In this document: positions 43,368 to 52,246 of the stretch, piece by piece
Position numbering within the stretch: the first letter of the stretch is position 1
How the letters are laid out: the number at the start of each line of letters is the position of its first letter
NCBI GenBank assembly: GCA_040385875.1
Contig: JAZKGO010000126.1
Span: 1-64,000 of the forward strand
Source: JANMZR01 sp040385875
GTDB lineage: Bacteria; Bacteroidota; Bacteroidia; Cytophagales; Spirosomataceae
DNA length: 64,000 nucleotides
Direction of reading: 5' to 3'
The notes under the pieces: model-generated
What the model was told of the DNA's origin: nothing
The model's database searches: none
The model's input: only the letters and a program-made list of their open reading frames with translations
Made by a program: the position numbers and the translations under genes

Positions 43368-43402
43368 TGCGACCAAGGGAGTGACCATAAAAATATACCG
43401 TT

Positions 43403-43855
43403 ATGAAATTTTTACTTTTTTGGGCAATTTTTCTTTGCCCACTGCTAGAATCCTATTCCTTTGATAAAGGACCCAGCGATAATGGATCCAAATCTAAAGC
43501 TTCAGGCATTGTTTTTTTTAAAGGTACCTTATCACAGGCTTTAAAAAAGGCTAAGGTGGAGGGTAAAATGGTTTTTATCGATTCATATACAGTTTGGTGC
43601 GGGCCTTGTAAGCATTTGAAAAATAATATTTTTCCGGATGAAAATTTTTCAAAGTTTATCAACGAAAACTATGTGCCGATGTCTATCAACATTGAAAAAG
43701 GCGAGGGCCCAAAAATAAAAAGAAAATATCCTCACTATACTTTCCCCACTTTACTTTTTATAAAAAATGATGGTAAATTAAAAAATAGATTTGTAGGCTT
43801 GCCTACTTACGGTGCACAAGAGCTCTTAAATTTTGCCATTTTAGCCTCCAAATAA
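43403..43855 (+). CDS. Exported thioredoxin-fold protein (1 of 2)
   Basis: A 150-residue protein with a signal sequence (about 1-19, 'LLFWAIFLCPLLESYS'). The thioredoxin active site is 'TVWCGPCKHLK' with Cys66 and Cys69. The domain begins 'GIVFFKGTLSQALKKAKVEGKMVFIDSYT' and ends 'YTFPTLLFIKNDGK', with the cis-Pro before Thr kept. The fold matches DUF255-like/DsbD gamma-like thioredoxins that act in the periplasm. The gene is 14 bases upstream of a paralogue and the two share the promoter at 43336. Confidence 0.87.
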   Translation: MKFLLFWAIFLCPLLESYSFDKGPSDNGSKSKASGIVFFKGTLSQALKKAKVEGKMVFIDSYTVWCGPCKHLKNNIFPDENFSKFINENYVPMSINIEKGEGPKIKRKYPHYTFPTLLFIKNDGKLKNRFVGLPTYGAQELLNFAILASK

Positions 43856-43869
43856 ATATTATTAATTTA

Positions 43870-44322
43870 ATGAAGAAAAATATAGTAATTATATTCAGTT
43901 TACTAATGATTGGCATCTCCTGCACAAACAATCAAAAAGTTTCCGAATCATCAGATAGTGAAACTAGCAATGAGGGCATTAAATTTTTCAAAGGTAGCTT
44001 TAAAGAAGCTTTGGCTAAGGCAAAAGCTGAAAATAAATTAATATTTATGGATGCTTATGCATCATGGTGTGGTCCTTGTAAGGCAATGCAAAAGAATACT
44101 TTCCCAGACCCATTGGTGGGGAAAGTATTCAATGAAAAATTTGTATCAGTAGCCTATGATATGGAAATAGACGAGGGTCTAGCACTTTCTGTAAAATATC
44201 CAATTGCGGGCTATCCTACGTTGTTATTTCTGGATGGAGAGGGCAATATAATTCAATCGGCAATGGGATATAGAGATCCTTCGGGCTTGGTTGCTTTGGG
44301 ACAATCAATCGAAAAAAATTAA
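43870..44322 (+). CDS. Thioredoxin-fold lipoprotein (2 of 2)
   Basis: A 150-residue paralogue of the preceding protein. It has a lipoprotein signal, 'IIFSLLMIGISC' with the Cys at residue 18. The active site is 'ASWCGPCKAMQ' with Cys67 and Cys70, and the cis-Pro is in 'AGYPTLLFLDGEG'. The two copies share the 'GIKFFKGSFKEALAKAKAENKLIFMDAY' start. One is predicted to be soluble and the other membrane-anchored, which suggests a division of labour in disulfide transfer in the cell envelope. Only one base separates its stop from that of the convergent TerC gene. Confidence 0.87.
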   Translation: MKKNIVIIFSLLMIGISCTNNQKVSESSDSETSNEGIKFFKGSFKEALAKAKAENKLIFMDAYASWCGPCKAMQKNTFPDPLVGKVFNEKFVSVAYDMEIDEGLALSVKYPIAGYPTLLFLDGEGNIIQSAMGYRDPSGLVALGQSIEKN

Positions 44323-44323
44323 T

Positions 44324-45157
44324 TTATTCGTTTTCTAAAAGACCTTCTTTCTTGGCTTGATCCATATAGTCATGTAATTGAATGGCCTCTTTCTTTCTAT
44401 TTTTGCTCATTCTGATATTTAAAAACTCAACTAGCAGTGAAAAAGCAATTGCAAAATAAAGATACCCTTTTGGTACTTCTCCTACTTGATTTCCAAAAAT
44501 AGAGACATTAGCATCATGGGCTGATTCAGCCACTAGCATAAATCCAATCATTATTAAAAAGGCCAAACCAAGCATTTGGATGGATGGGTGATTGTTTACA
44601 AAATTGCCAACTTTACCTCCAAATAACATCATAATTACAATGGAAAGAACCACTGAAATGATCATAACAGTGATATCCTTGGTAAGTCCGATTGCGGTAA
44701 GAATTGAGTCAATAGAAAATACAATATTGATAATAGCAATCTGTAAAACCACCGCAGTGAGTTGCTCAGCAGCTTTTCCTTTTGGGGTTTTTACCTGATC
44801 ATCAGCCTCATCACCTTCCAATTTATGATGGATTTCATAGGTGGCTTTGTATAACAGAAACATCCCACCCACAAAAAGTATTAAACTTTGGCCAGATATA
44901 CCCATATGCAGCCAGTTTGTATCGATATATGTAAATGGTTTTTGTAAGGTAATTAGCCATCCGATACCAAATAATAATGCCACCCTAAATGCCATAGCCA
45001 ATAATAAACCTATATTGCGAGCCTTCCCTTGATTGATTTTGCCCAATTTATTGGCTGCTATTGAAATAAAAATAATATTATCGATTCCTAAAACAATCTC
45101 TAAAAATGTAAGTGTGATAAGGCTAATTAGGCCATCGACAGATAATAAATGTTGCAT
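44324..45157 (-). CDS. TerC-family integral membrane protein
   Basis: A 277-residue TerC protein with about seven hydrophobic helices. 'LISLITLTFLEIVLGIDNIIFISI' is the family hallmark with the metal-binding Glu and Asp in helix 1. A second site is 'INIVFSIDSILTAIGLT' (Asp near 151), and a cytosolic loop with 'EGDEADDQVKTPKGK' separates the halves. TerC proteins are linked to tellurite resistance and manganese homeostasis (Alx/MeeF type). A metal-export role is likely. A good promoter lies upstream. Confidence 0.9.
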   Translation of the reverse strand: MQHLLSVDGLISLITLTFLEIVLGIDNIIFISIAANKLGKINQGKARNIGLLLAMAFRVALLFGIGWLITLQKPFTYIDTNWLHMGISGQSLILFVGGMFLLYKATYEIHHKLEGDEADDQVKTPKGKAAEQLTAVVLQIAIINIVFSIDSILTAIGLTKDITVMIISVVLSIVIMMLFGGKVGNFVNNHPSIQMLGLAFLIMIGFMLVAESAHDANVSIFGNQVGEVPKGYLYFAIAFSLLVEFLNIRMSKNRKKEAIQLHDYMDQAKKEGLLENE

Positions 45158-45206
45158 AAATTAGGGCTTTATTGTTAAAGGTTATTCTTAATACAAATGC
45201 TTTTTG

Positions 45207-45237
45207 CAAAACTAATAGAAAATAGCCTTTTCCAAAA
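45207..45237 (-). promoter_or_regulatory. Predicted promoter of the terC-like gene
   Basis: TTTTG (45237-45233, minus strand) and TAGTTTTG (45214-45207) are 18 bases apart, an excellent match to the Bacteroidota consensus. The transcript would start about 43 bases before the ATG at 45157. Confidence 0.6.
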
Positions 45238-45311
45238 GGAATAAATACCTAGGAAGAAATATTTTTGAATTTGAAAATTTGGCCTATATTAAAAAAAGTA
45301 TCCCATTGAAG

Positions 45312-48287
45312 TCAATTTGCCCTCTTGCTCACTTTTTCCAATGCTTTCACTTCCAGAGCCTTTTCTACTTTTTTACCCTCTCCAGTTTCAATTGAAATAA
45401 TATATTTTCCTGGTCTTATATAAACCTTTCCATCATCGGCTTTTTCGAGTTCTATTTTTGGAGTGGTGTTTTTTCTTTGAGAATTAAGCTGCATTCCGTA
45501 GTCAAACATTACGGACGAATCAATTGCTAAATCCCAATTGAAATAATTGACGCCAGCATCCATTGCCACATCCAATTGATTAAGAATAAAACGAGCGTTA
45601 GATAAAATCTTTATTTTTGCCTTTCCTGAATTTTTACTATAGAATGGAATTGAATATTCTTGTTTTTTTGTCGGCGAATATTTCTCATCCCCATCTATTT
45701 TCCCCCAGTTTTCAGAATAGGTAATAGGTTTAAGTGCAAACAAATGCAAATCCATTTTAGCAATCGAATCTGATTCAGCAATTTGTTGTAAATGTTCCAC
45801 ATTTGCAATATAAATTGACCTACCATGTGTACCGATAACCAACTCATTGTCACGTGGATGCACCAATAAATCATGCACAGGAACAGTCGGCAGCCCGTTA
45901 GTCATGGGCATAAAACTTTTACCTTGATTGAGTGAGACATAGACTCCGTGATCATTGCCAATATATATTAATTCAGCATTTTTCGGATCTTCTCTAATTA
46001 CATTAATAGGCTCATTAGGGAGATTAGTCCCAATTTTTGTCCAGTTGGCTCCATAGTCTTCCGATTTATATAAATAAGTGCTAAAATCGTCATTTCTATA
46101 GCCTGATAAGCTGACATATACTCTACTTTCACTGAATTTGGAGGCAATTATTCTACTCACCCATAGGTTTTGGGGTAGTTTTTCAGCAATTTTTGTAAAA
46201 GTATACCCGCCATCTTTGGATATTTGAACATTGCCATCGTCAGTTCCTACATAAATAAGTCCCAATCTAATTGGAGACTCCGACAAGCTGGTAATAGTGC
46301 CATAAGGTACATCGCCAGTTTTGCCTCCTTTTGTTAGGTCTTGTGAAATGGCTTCCCAATTATCACCTTTATTGGTGCTTCGGAATAATTTATTGCCTCC
46401 TAGATAGACAAAATCTTGATTATGCGCTGATAGGAAGATGGGCGTTTGCCAGTTGAATCTATTTTTTAAACCTCCAATTTCCTGGGGCATTTGCAAATAT
46501 TTTCTATGCCCAGTTGCCTTGTTTATTCTGAAATAATTGCCAAACTGAAAGCCAGTATAGAGGGTATTATTATCACGAGTATCCACCTCAATTTGCATGC
46601 CGTCACCTCCTAATAGTTGTTTATATGGATAATGTCCGTCACTTTGCCATTCACTATTGGCCGTGTAAGTAGAGGGCCCCACCCAAACGCCGTTGTCCTG
46701 TAAACCCCCATAAACATTATAAGGGGTGGCCATATCAACCTGTATAGCATAAAAAGTACCTAAAGCGGCTGTATTAGCAAAAGACCAATTTTTGCCATTG
46801 TCATAACTTATGTTAATCCCCCCATCATTACCTAATATTAAGTGGTTTTCATTTTTTGGATTAATCCATAGGGAATGGTGGTCGGCATGGACATTAGGTG
46901 CATTCATACTTTGAAAGCTTTTGCCCCCATCAATCGATTGAACTATCTGGTAACCTGGAATTACAATTTTCTCATCATTACTGGGTGCGACATGGATAGT
47001 GCCAAAATAATAGCCGTAGGTATTGAAAACGGCATCCAGATAGTTTTGATGAGTTCGAGCCCAACTTTTCCCAGCATCATTTGATTTGTATACCTCCGCA
47101 CCGCTAATCGGTGTTTTAAATAAGTCGTCATTTGCATTTTCGGTAAACTTTGCAATATCGGCCACTTCTATCTTGTTAGATCTGATGGCAGTTTTTAAGT
47201 CTTTTGCATTATTTTTTTCTGGAAAGTTATTTTCATCCAAATACTCATTAATTTCTTCATTTGAGAGGGATAAAAACTGTTCTTTTGACAGGCTTTTTAA
47301 TTTATCTGAACTGAGTTTTGCGTTTTCTTTACTTTTATAGTTGATTTGTTTGGCTTGATTATCCAATACAGCATAAATTAAATTTGGGTTGTTTTGCGAA
47401 ATAGCTAGGCCGATTCTCCCATTTGTTTTGCCCTGTGGAAAGCCAGATTCTTTCACAGTCAGTAGTGCCCAATTTTCACCCCCATCTGTGGATTTGTAAA
47501 TACCAGAAGTAGCACCCCCTTCTTCAAAATTCCAAGCTTTTCTATCTTTTTCCCAAAAAGCGGCATACAAAATATTTGGATTTTTTGGGTCTATTTGCAA
47601 ATCAATAGCCCCCGTATTTTCATTTACAAAAAGTGTATTTTTCCAAGTATTGCCTCCATCACTTGATTTGAAAATTCCCCTTTCCGCATTAGGGGTATAC
47701 AAACGACCAACAGCCGCCACCCACAAAGTATTTTCCTCTGTGGGGTGAAGTTTGATACGGCCAATATGATGGCTTTCATCCAAGCCTTTGTGGAGCCAAG
47801 TTTTGCCATTATCATCAGATTTGAATAGACCTAAGCCTGCATAAGTAGACCTCGAAGAGGAAGATTCACCAGTGCCAACCCAAATGGTTTTATTTTTTGA
47901 TTTCCAATTTACTGCAATATCACCAATGGTTATAACTGCCTGATTATCAAATATTGGTGTAAAAGTTTGCCCGTTATTTTTAGTATGCCAAAGCCCTCCA
48001 AAGCCATAAGCCACAAAAAATTCAGTTGGATTCTCCTCATTTACGTCAATATCAGCTACTCTACCCGACATCACAGATGGTCCGACAGATCTAAATTTTA
48101 TATTTTTTGCTAATGATATTTCGTTTAGTTCTAGTCTGGCTTTATTTGCTTTCCATCTATCGAAAGCTGTGGTGGCCTCTGTTTTAACAATAATGGGAAC
48201 TTGCGGAGATATTTTTTTAGATTTTTTTTGCGAAAAGCCTTTTGAGCAAATAAAAAGCAATATTATCAGGATAGGTTTAATTTTCAT
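45312..48287 (-). CDS. Secreted BNR/sortilin-like beta-propeller protein
   Basis: A 991-residue exported protein with a signal peptide at 1-18 ('ILIILLFICSKGFSQ'). The bulk is built of BNR/VPS10-like beta-propeller repeats, with many units of the form 'SxDGGxxW' such as 'FKSSDGGNTWKN', 'YKSTDGGENWAL', 'YKSNDAGKSWAR', 'FRSTNKGDNWEA' and 'QISKDGGYTFTK'. Two propellers are likely, separated by a helical insertion near residues 310-375. The C-terminal ~100 residues form a small sandwich with 'YIRPGKYIISIETGEGKKVEKALEVKALEK'. No sorting domain of the type IX class is seen. The role is unknown. Confidence 0.85.
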   Translation of the reverse strand: MKIKPILIILLFICSKGFSQKKSKKISPQVPIIVKTEATTAFDRWKANKARLELNEISLAKNIKFRSVGPSVMSGRVADIDVNEENPTEFFVAYGFGGLWHTKNNGQTFTPIFDNQAVITIGDIAVNWKSKNKTIWVGTGESSSSRSTYAGLGLFKSDDNGKTWLHKGLDESHHIGRIKLHPTEENTLWVAAVGRLYTPNAERGIFKSSDGGNTWKNTLFVNENTGAIDLQIDPKNPNILYAAFWEKDRKAWNFEEGGATSGIYKSTDGGENWALLTVKESGFPQGKTNGRIGLAISQNNPNLIYAVLDNQAKQINYKSKENAKLSSDKLKSLSKEQFLSLSNEEINEYLDENNFPEKNNAKDLKTAIRSNKIEVADIAKFTENANDDLFKTPISGAEVYKSNDAGKSWARTHQNYLDAVFNTYGYYFGTIHVAPSNDEKIVIPGYQIVQSIDGGKSFQSMNAPNVHADHHSLWINPKNENHLILGNDGGINISYDNGKNWSFANTAALGTFYAIQVDMATPYNVYGGLQDNGVWVGPSTYTANSEWQSDGHYPYKQLLGGDGMQIEVDTRDNNTLYTGFQFGNYFRINKATGHRKYLQMPQEIGGLKNRFNWQTPIFLSAHNQDFVYLGGNKLFRSTNKGDNWEAISQDLTKGGKTGDVPYGTITSLSESPIRLGLIYVGTDDGNVQISKDGGYTFTKIAEKLPQNLWVSRIIASKFSESRVYVSLSGYRNDDFSTYLYKSEDYGANWTKIGTNLPNEPINVIREDPKNAELIYIGNDHGVYVSLNQGKSFMPMTNGLPTVPVHDLLVHPRDNELVIGTHGRSIYIANVEHLQQIAESDSIAKMDLHLFALKPITYSENWGKIDGDEKYSPTKKQEYSIPFYSKNSGKAKIKILSNARFILNQLDVAMDAGVNYFNWDLAIDSSVMFDYGMQLNSQRKNTTPKIELEKADDGKVYIRPGKYIISIETGEGKKVEKALEVKALEKVSKRAN

Positions 48288-48303
48288 TTTTTAAAGATTT
48301 GAA

Positions 48304-48311
48304 CAAAATTA
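48304..48311 (-). promoter_or_regulatory. -7 element of the BNR protein gene
   Basis: TAATTTTG (48311-48304, minus strand) is an exact TAnnTTTG match, ending 17 bases before the ATG at 48287. The expected -33 TTG is present only at 25 bases spacing, so the call is tentative. Confidence 0.35.
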
Positions 48312-48473
48312 CTGAAGTGAAAAATATCGTTTGAATCAACTAAATTATCAATTTATTTCAATTAAATAATGCTAGTTGGTTTGTGTTGCAAATTAATTGG
48401 TATAAAAATTGTGATAATAGTAAAAATATGATAAAAAAAAGAATCCTTTTAAGGTATACAATTTTATTCTTTC

Positions 48474-48481
48474 TACCTTTG
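48474..48481 (+). promoter_or_regulatory. -7 element of mreB
   Basis: TACCTTTG is an exact TAnnTTTG match, 35 bases before the mreB ATG. A TTTT about 23 bases further upstream may serve as a weak -33 element. Confidence 0.45.
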
Positions 48482-48516
48482 TGTTCTTTTAAAAATAATA
48501 CAAATTTTACCAAATA

Positions 48517-49542
48517 ATGGGACTATTCAATTTCCTTACCAGTGATATCGCAATCGACCTCGGTACTGCTAATACATTGATTATTCACAAAGAGCAAATC
48601 GTGGTTGACGAACCTTCCATCATTGCTCTAGATAGAATGACTAATAAAGTTTTGGCAATTGGAAACAAGGCCATGCAGATGCATGAAAAAACTAATGAAA
48701 ATATAAAAACAATACGTCCTTTGAAAGACGGGGTAATAGCAGATTTTACTGCAGCTGAGCTCATGATTAGGGGGATGATTAAAATGATAGATACCGGGAA
48801 CCGATTTTTTGCTCCCTCACATCGTATGGTTATTTGCATTCCATCTGGTATTACAGAGGTTGAAAAGCGTGCCGTTAAAGATTCCGCCGAACATGCTGGT
48901 GCCAAAGAAGTGTATATGGTTCATGAGCCAATTGCTGCCGCTATCGGTATTGGAATTGACATTGAGCAACCCAATGGTTCAATGATTGTTGATATCGGTG
49001 GGGGTACTACAGAGATTGCAGTAATTGCACTTTCAGGTATTGTTTGTGAGGCTTCTGTTAGAATTGCGGGGGATGTATTTACCCAAGATATTTTGGACTA
49101 TATGCGTCGTGAGCATAACCTATTAATTGGTGAGCGCTCTGCTGAGCAAATTAAAATTGAAGTAGGAGCAGCCATGCCTGAGTTGGACAATCCACCTAAT
49201 GATTATGAAATTCGTGGCCGTGACTTGATGACGGGTATTCCTAAGGAAATTAAGGTTACCTATTCTGAAATTGCTTATGCTTTGGATAAATCAATTTCTA
49301 AAATTGAAGAGGCCGTTATGAAAGCTCTCGAAACCGCACCGCCTGAACTTTCTGCGGATATTTACCACAACGGGATTCATCTTACTGGCGGTGGTGCACT
49401 ATTGCACGGGCTTGACCGTAGGTTGGCGCTTAAAACCAAACTACCAATCCATATTGCTGCTGACCCACTAAGAGCAGTTGTGCGTGGTACTGGCGAAGTA
49501 CTTAAGAATCTTGAGCATTATAAAGCCGTTTTATTGACGTAG
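48517..49542 (+). CDS. mreB: Rod shape-determining protein MreB
   Basis: A 341-residue actin-like protein, full length. 'DIAIDLGTANTLI' is the phosphate 1 motif, 'MVDIGGGTTEIAVI' is phosphate 2, and 'LTGGGALLHGLDRRLA' is the adenosine motif. 'VDEPSIIALD' and 'VVICIPSGITEVEKRAVKD' complete the actin fold. MreB forms membrane-bound filaments that guide the peptidoglycan synthesis machinery in rod-shaped cells. It is followed by mreC and mreD. Confidence 0.97.
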   Translation: MGLFNFLTSDIAIDLGTANTLIIHKEQIVVDEPSIIALDRMTNKVLAIGNKAMQMHEKTNENIKTIRPLKDGVIADFTAAELMIRGMIKMIDTGNRFFAPSHRMVICIPSGITEVEKRAVKDSAEHAGAKEVYMVHEPIAAAIGIGIDIEQPNGSMIVDIGGGTTEIAVIALSGIVCEASVRIAGDVFTQDILDYMRREHNLLIGERSAEQIKIEVGAAMPELDNPPNDYEIRGRDLMTGIPKEIKVTYSEIAYALDKSISKIEEAVMKALETAPPELSADIYHNGIHLTGGGALLHGLDRRLALKTKLPIHIAADPLRAVVRGTGEVLKNLEHYKAVLLT

Positions 49543-49673
49543 TAGATTTAAGGAAAAGAAATTCAATAATATTTCATCAATAATAGGCTTTACTGATATT
49601 CGCAAGGACTAATGTTAATCAATAAATAACACATTGAAGTTGTATTGAACGCTCTCCAAAATAGTATAGATTA

Positions 49674-50507
49674 ATGAATGAATTATTCCTTTTTATCTCA
49701 CGTTCAAGAGCTTTTATTTTATTTGCGATTTTAGAAATATTTGCTTTATGGTGTGTGTATAGGTTTAACAATTATGGAAGTGCTATTTTATTTAATACTA
49801 CTAGTTCTCTGATTGCCAAATCTGTAAAAACGCAAAATTCAATTATTAGATATACCAAATTGAATGATATTAATGAAAATTTGGCTCGTGAAAACATGCG
49901 TTTGAATGCCCAAATTGCTCAATTGCAAAATACAATTTCTAAAGATAGTAGTAATTTAAACCTTGATTCGGCATTTATTGGGCGATATACACTTGAATAT
50001 GCTGAGGCTATCAATTTTACCACCAATCAACGAAACAATTTTATCACCATCAATAAAGGCTCTAATGATGGAATTCAGCCAAATATGGCAGTGATTTCAG
50101 CAACAGGAGTAATAGGGAAGGTGAAAATGTGCAGTGCTAATATGTCATTGGTAACAAGCATTTTGCATTCTGAAAATCTCGTTTCATCGAAAATAAAAAA
50201 AACAGGTAAACTTGGCTCAGTCAAATGGGATGGTCTTAACCCAAGAGAAGTTGAACTTTTGTATATCGACCTATATGAAACCATACAAAAAGGAGATACT
50301 ATTGTCACTTCTGATATTAATTCAGTATTTCCGGGTAATATTATGGTGGGCCGAGTTAAAAGTGTGAAGAAAGGTCAGCAATTTTTGAATATAACCTTAA
50401 ACTTATCCACTGATTTCAGAAATTTATCTTATGTTTATGTGGTAAAAAATTCGTTAAAGGAAGAGCAAAATTCTTTAGAATCCACTATTAGCAATACTAA
50501 AAAATGA
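49674..50507 (+). CDS. mreC: Rod shape-determining protein MreC
   Basis: A 277-residue MreC. A single transmembrane segment (about 12-32) is followed by a coiled coil ('NDINENLARENMRLNAQIAQLQ', about 62-85) and the MreC beta-domain, with 'FITINKGSNDGIQPNMAVISATGVIGKVK' and 'NVSKKGDTIVTSDINSVFPGNIMVGRV'-type stretches. The protein assembles periplasmic tubes that link MreB, MreD and PBP2. The start of mreD overlaps its stop by four bases. A C-terminal tail of about 20 polar residues follows the domain. Confidence 0.92.
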   Translation: MNELFLFISRSRAFILFAILEIFALWCVYRFNNYGSAILFNTTSSLIAKSVKTQNSIIRYTKLNDINENLARENMRLNAQIAQLQNTISKDSSNLNLDSAFIGRYTLEYAEAINFTTNQRNNFITINKGSNDGIQPNMAVISATGVIGKVKMCSANMSLVTSILHSENLVSSKIKKTGKLGSVKWDGLNPREVELLYIDLYETIQKGDTIVTSDINSVFPGNIMVGRVKSVKKGQQFLNITLNLSTDFRNLSYVYVVKNSLKEEQNSLESTISNTKK

Positions 50508-51010
50508 CCAGCAATATCTTAATTTCCAATATTGCCCGATTTGCTTTTTATTTGGGTTTACAAATAATTTTATTTCGCAGTCTGGTTTTATTCAATGTTT
50601 CCTTTTGTTTTATTTATTTAGGAGCACTTTTGGCATTACCCAAAGAAGTTTCCCACACTTATTTGATACTAATTAGCTTTCTCTCAGGTTTAGTAGTGGA
50701 TGCTTTTTACAATACAATGGGCATGCACGCTGCCGCATGTACTATTATTGGCTATTTAAGGCCTTATGTGCTATTATTAATTACTCCACAAAGAGGCTAC
50801 GAAGAAAAATCTGATTTTTCAATCAAATCAATGGGTTTTATCTGGTTTGTTACCTACGCAGGAATCCTCGTTTTAATTCATCATTTCTTTATCTTTTTTT
50901 TGGAACTAGGCAGTTTTTCCCTATTCTTTACCACCTTATTAAAGATCGTCTGCTCGTTTTTATTTACAATATTCATGATTATTATTTTTCAGTATTTCAG
51001 AAAGAAATAA
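50504..51010 (+). CDS. mreD: Rod shape-determining protein MreD
   Basis: A 168-residue membrane protein with about five hydrophobic helices. The pattern 'FISFLSGLVVDAFYNTMGMHAAACTIIGYLRPYVL' near residues 58-93 is the MreD hallmark, with the conserved Asp in the helix. Its start codon overlaps the mreC stop (ATGA), so the two are translationally coupled. MreD works in the elongasome with MreB and MreC. A short 5-base-pair hairpin lies just after its stop. Confidence 0.9.
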   Translation: MTSNILISNIARFAFYLGLQIILFRSLVLFNVSFCFIYLGALLALPKEVSHTYLILISFLSGLVVDAFYNTMGMHAAACTIIGYLRPYVLLLITPQRGYEEKSDFSIKSMGFIWFVTYAGILVLIHHFFIFFLELGSFSLFFTTLLKIVCSFLFTIFMIIIFQYFRKK

Positions 51011-51187
51011 TCAAAAAACTGACTATTTGTCAGCTTTGTAATCTCAACTTTTCTTTGGCTCAATTATAGTCGGCTTAGATAATACAAATTAATTTAGCAT
51101 AGTTTTGGGAAATTCAATCCAAAACTGGTAGTTTTATTATAGGTATTTTGATTAATATACAATAAAGTGATTCAAAGGTGATAGAAA

Positions 51188-51787
51188 ATGACTGAAGAAA
51201 CAGAAGAAATAATAGTAAAATACACAGAGGAAGAAAAGTATATAGTATTCGATAAGGAATTTATGCCACATATTGATGCTATGTACAATTTTGCTTTCAG
51301 ACTTACCAATGATGAGGACGACGCCAACGACCTTCTTCAGGATACTTATCTCAAGGCATTTCGTTTTATTTCTTCCTTCGAAAAAGGAACTAATGCAAAA
51401 GCTTGGTTGTTCCGTATTCTGAAGAATAGTTTCATAAATGATTATCGCAAGAAATCAAAAGAGCCTTCAAAAGTTGATTATCAAGAAGTAGAAACTACCT
51501 ATAACTCTGATGAAGATGCGGAGGTTTCTAACACAACTGATTTAAGAGTAGAGGCAATTCAAGACATGATTGGCGATGAAATAGCCAATGCATTGAACTC
51601 TATTCCCGTTGATTTTAGAACGGTAATTATACTCTGTGATGTAGAAGGCTTTACCTATGAAGAAATGGCCAAAATTTTGGATATTCCAATTGGTACGGTA
51701 AGGTCTAGATTGCACCGAGCAAGATCGCTAATGAAAGACAAACTAAAAACCTATGCCAAATCAATGGGTTATGGTAAGTCGGCTTAA
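51188..51787 (+). CDS. ECF RNA polymerase sigma factor
   Basis: A 199-residue sigma-70 factor of the ECF class. Region 2 (about 27-95) contains 'NFAFRLTNDEDDANDLLQDTYLKAFRFISSFEKGTNAKAWLFRILKNSFINDYRKKS', and region 4 (about 135-190) contains 'VDFRTVIILCDVEGFTYEEMAKILDIPIGTVRSRLHRARSLMK'. The next gene encodes a cysteine-rich anti-sigma factor. The pair resembles redox-responsive sigma/anti-sigma units that also lie near this part of the chromosome in relatives. The regulon is unknown. An upstream TAGTTTTG may be its -7 promoter element. Confidence 0.9.
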   Translation: MTEETEEIIVKYTEEEKYIVFDKEFMPHIDAMYNFAFRLTNDEDDANDLLQDTYLKAFRFISSFEKGTNAKAWLFRILKNSFINDYRKKSKEPSKVDYQEVETTYNSDEDAEVSNTTDLRVEAIQDMIGDEIANALNSIPVDFRTVIILCDVEGFTYEEMAKILDIPIGTVRSRLHRARSLMKDKLKTYAKSMGYGKSA

Positions 51788-51879
51788 TTTAAGACAAATA
51801 AAGTCTCATAAATAATTTTAGAAATTTCAATAACTAAAAATAAAGTAAATATCATTTTATACCTTTTTTGAAAAATATT

Positions 51880-52146
51880 ATGGTTGATTCTGTGAAGGAA
51901 ATAGTTCAAAAAAAAGAAAGCTGTGAGCATCAGGAAGAATGCATGAAAATGGTTCAGAAAGTAGTGGATGGTCAAGCTACACCAGAAGAAATTGAAAGCT
52001 TTAAAGAGAACATGAAATCATGCCTGCCATGCGAGAATGGCTTTGCTTTGGAAACTTGTCTAAAAGAAACCATACAACTACGCTTAGATAAAAAATGTGT
52101 ACCAATGAGCTTAATTGAATGCATTAAAAAAAGCATCGGTCATTAA
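51880..52146 (+). CDS. Cysteine-rich anti-sigma factor (RsrA-like, altered zinc motif)
   Basis: An 88-residue protein beginning at the ATG at 51880 (an earlier TTG frame extends it by four residues). Seven cysteines are present: Cys15, Cys21, Cys48, Cys51, Cys60 and two more near the C-terminus. The pattern 'VVDGQATPEEIESFKENMKSCLPCENGF' is that of RsrA-like anti-sigma factors, where the usual HxxxCxxC has lost its His (Asn in its place). The lost His and the extra Cys pair at 15 and 21 suggest an altered zinc or thiol switch. It would bind the preceding sigma factor. Confidence 0.75.
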   Translation: MVDSVKEIVQKKESCEHQEECMKMVQKVVDGQATPEEIESFKENMKSCLPCENGFALETCLKETIQLRLDKKCVPMSLIECIKKSIGH

Positions 52147-52193
52147 AAACCAGTGATTTTACCACTTCTGAATATTATTAAGCCAATTTTAAA

Positions 52194-52201
52194 TACCTTT
52201 G
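52194..52201 (+). promoter_or_regulatory. -7 element upstream of gmk
   Basis: TACCTTTG is an exact TAnnTTTG match, 46 bases before the gmk ATG. A weak TTCTG lies 23 bases further upstream. Confidence 0.4.
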
Positions 52202-52246
52202 CCTTTATTTTCGTAAAATATATCCCACTGTTTTATAAAGTTAGGC

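Larger units (their letters stand above)
43011..43402. other. Intergenic region with two divergent promoters
   Basis: This AT-rich 392-base gap separates the divergent aminotransferase and thioredoxin genes. Apart from the two predicted promoters (listed separately) it shows no open reading frame of note and no clear operator. Confidence 0.5.

Noticed and set aside
43336..43402. A metal- or redox-responsive riboswitch before the thioredoxin genes
   Set aside because: The leader is under 40 bases and has no paired structure.
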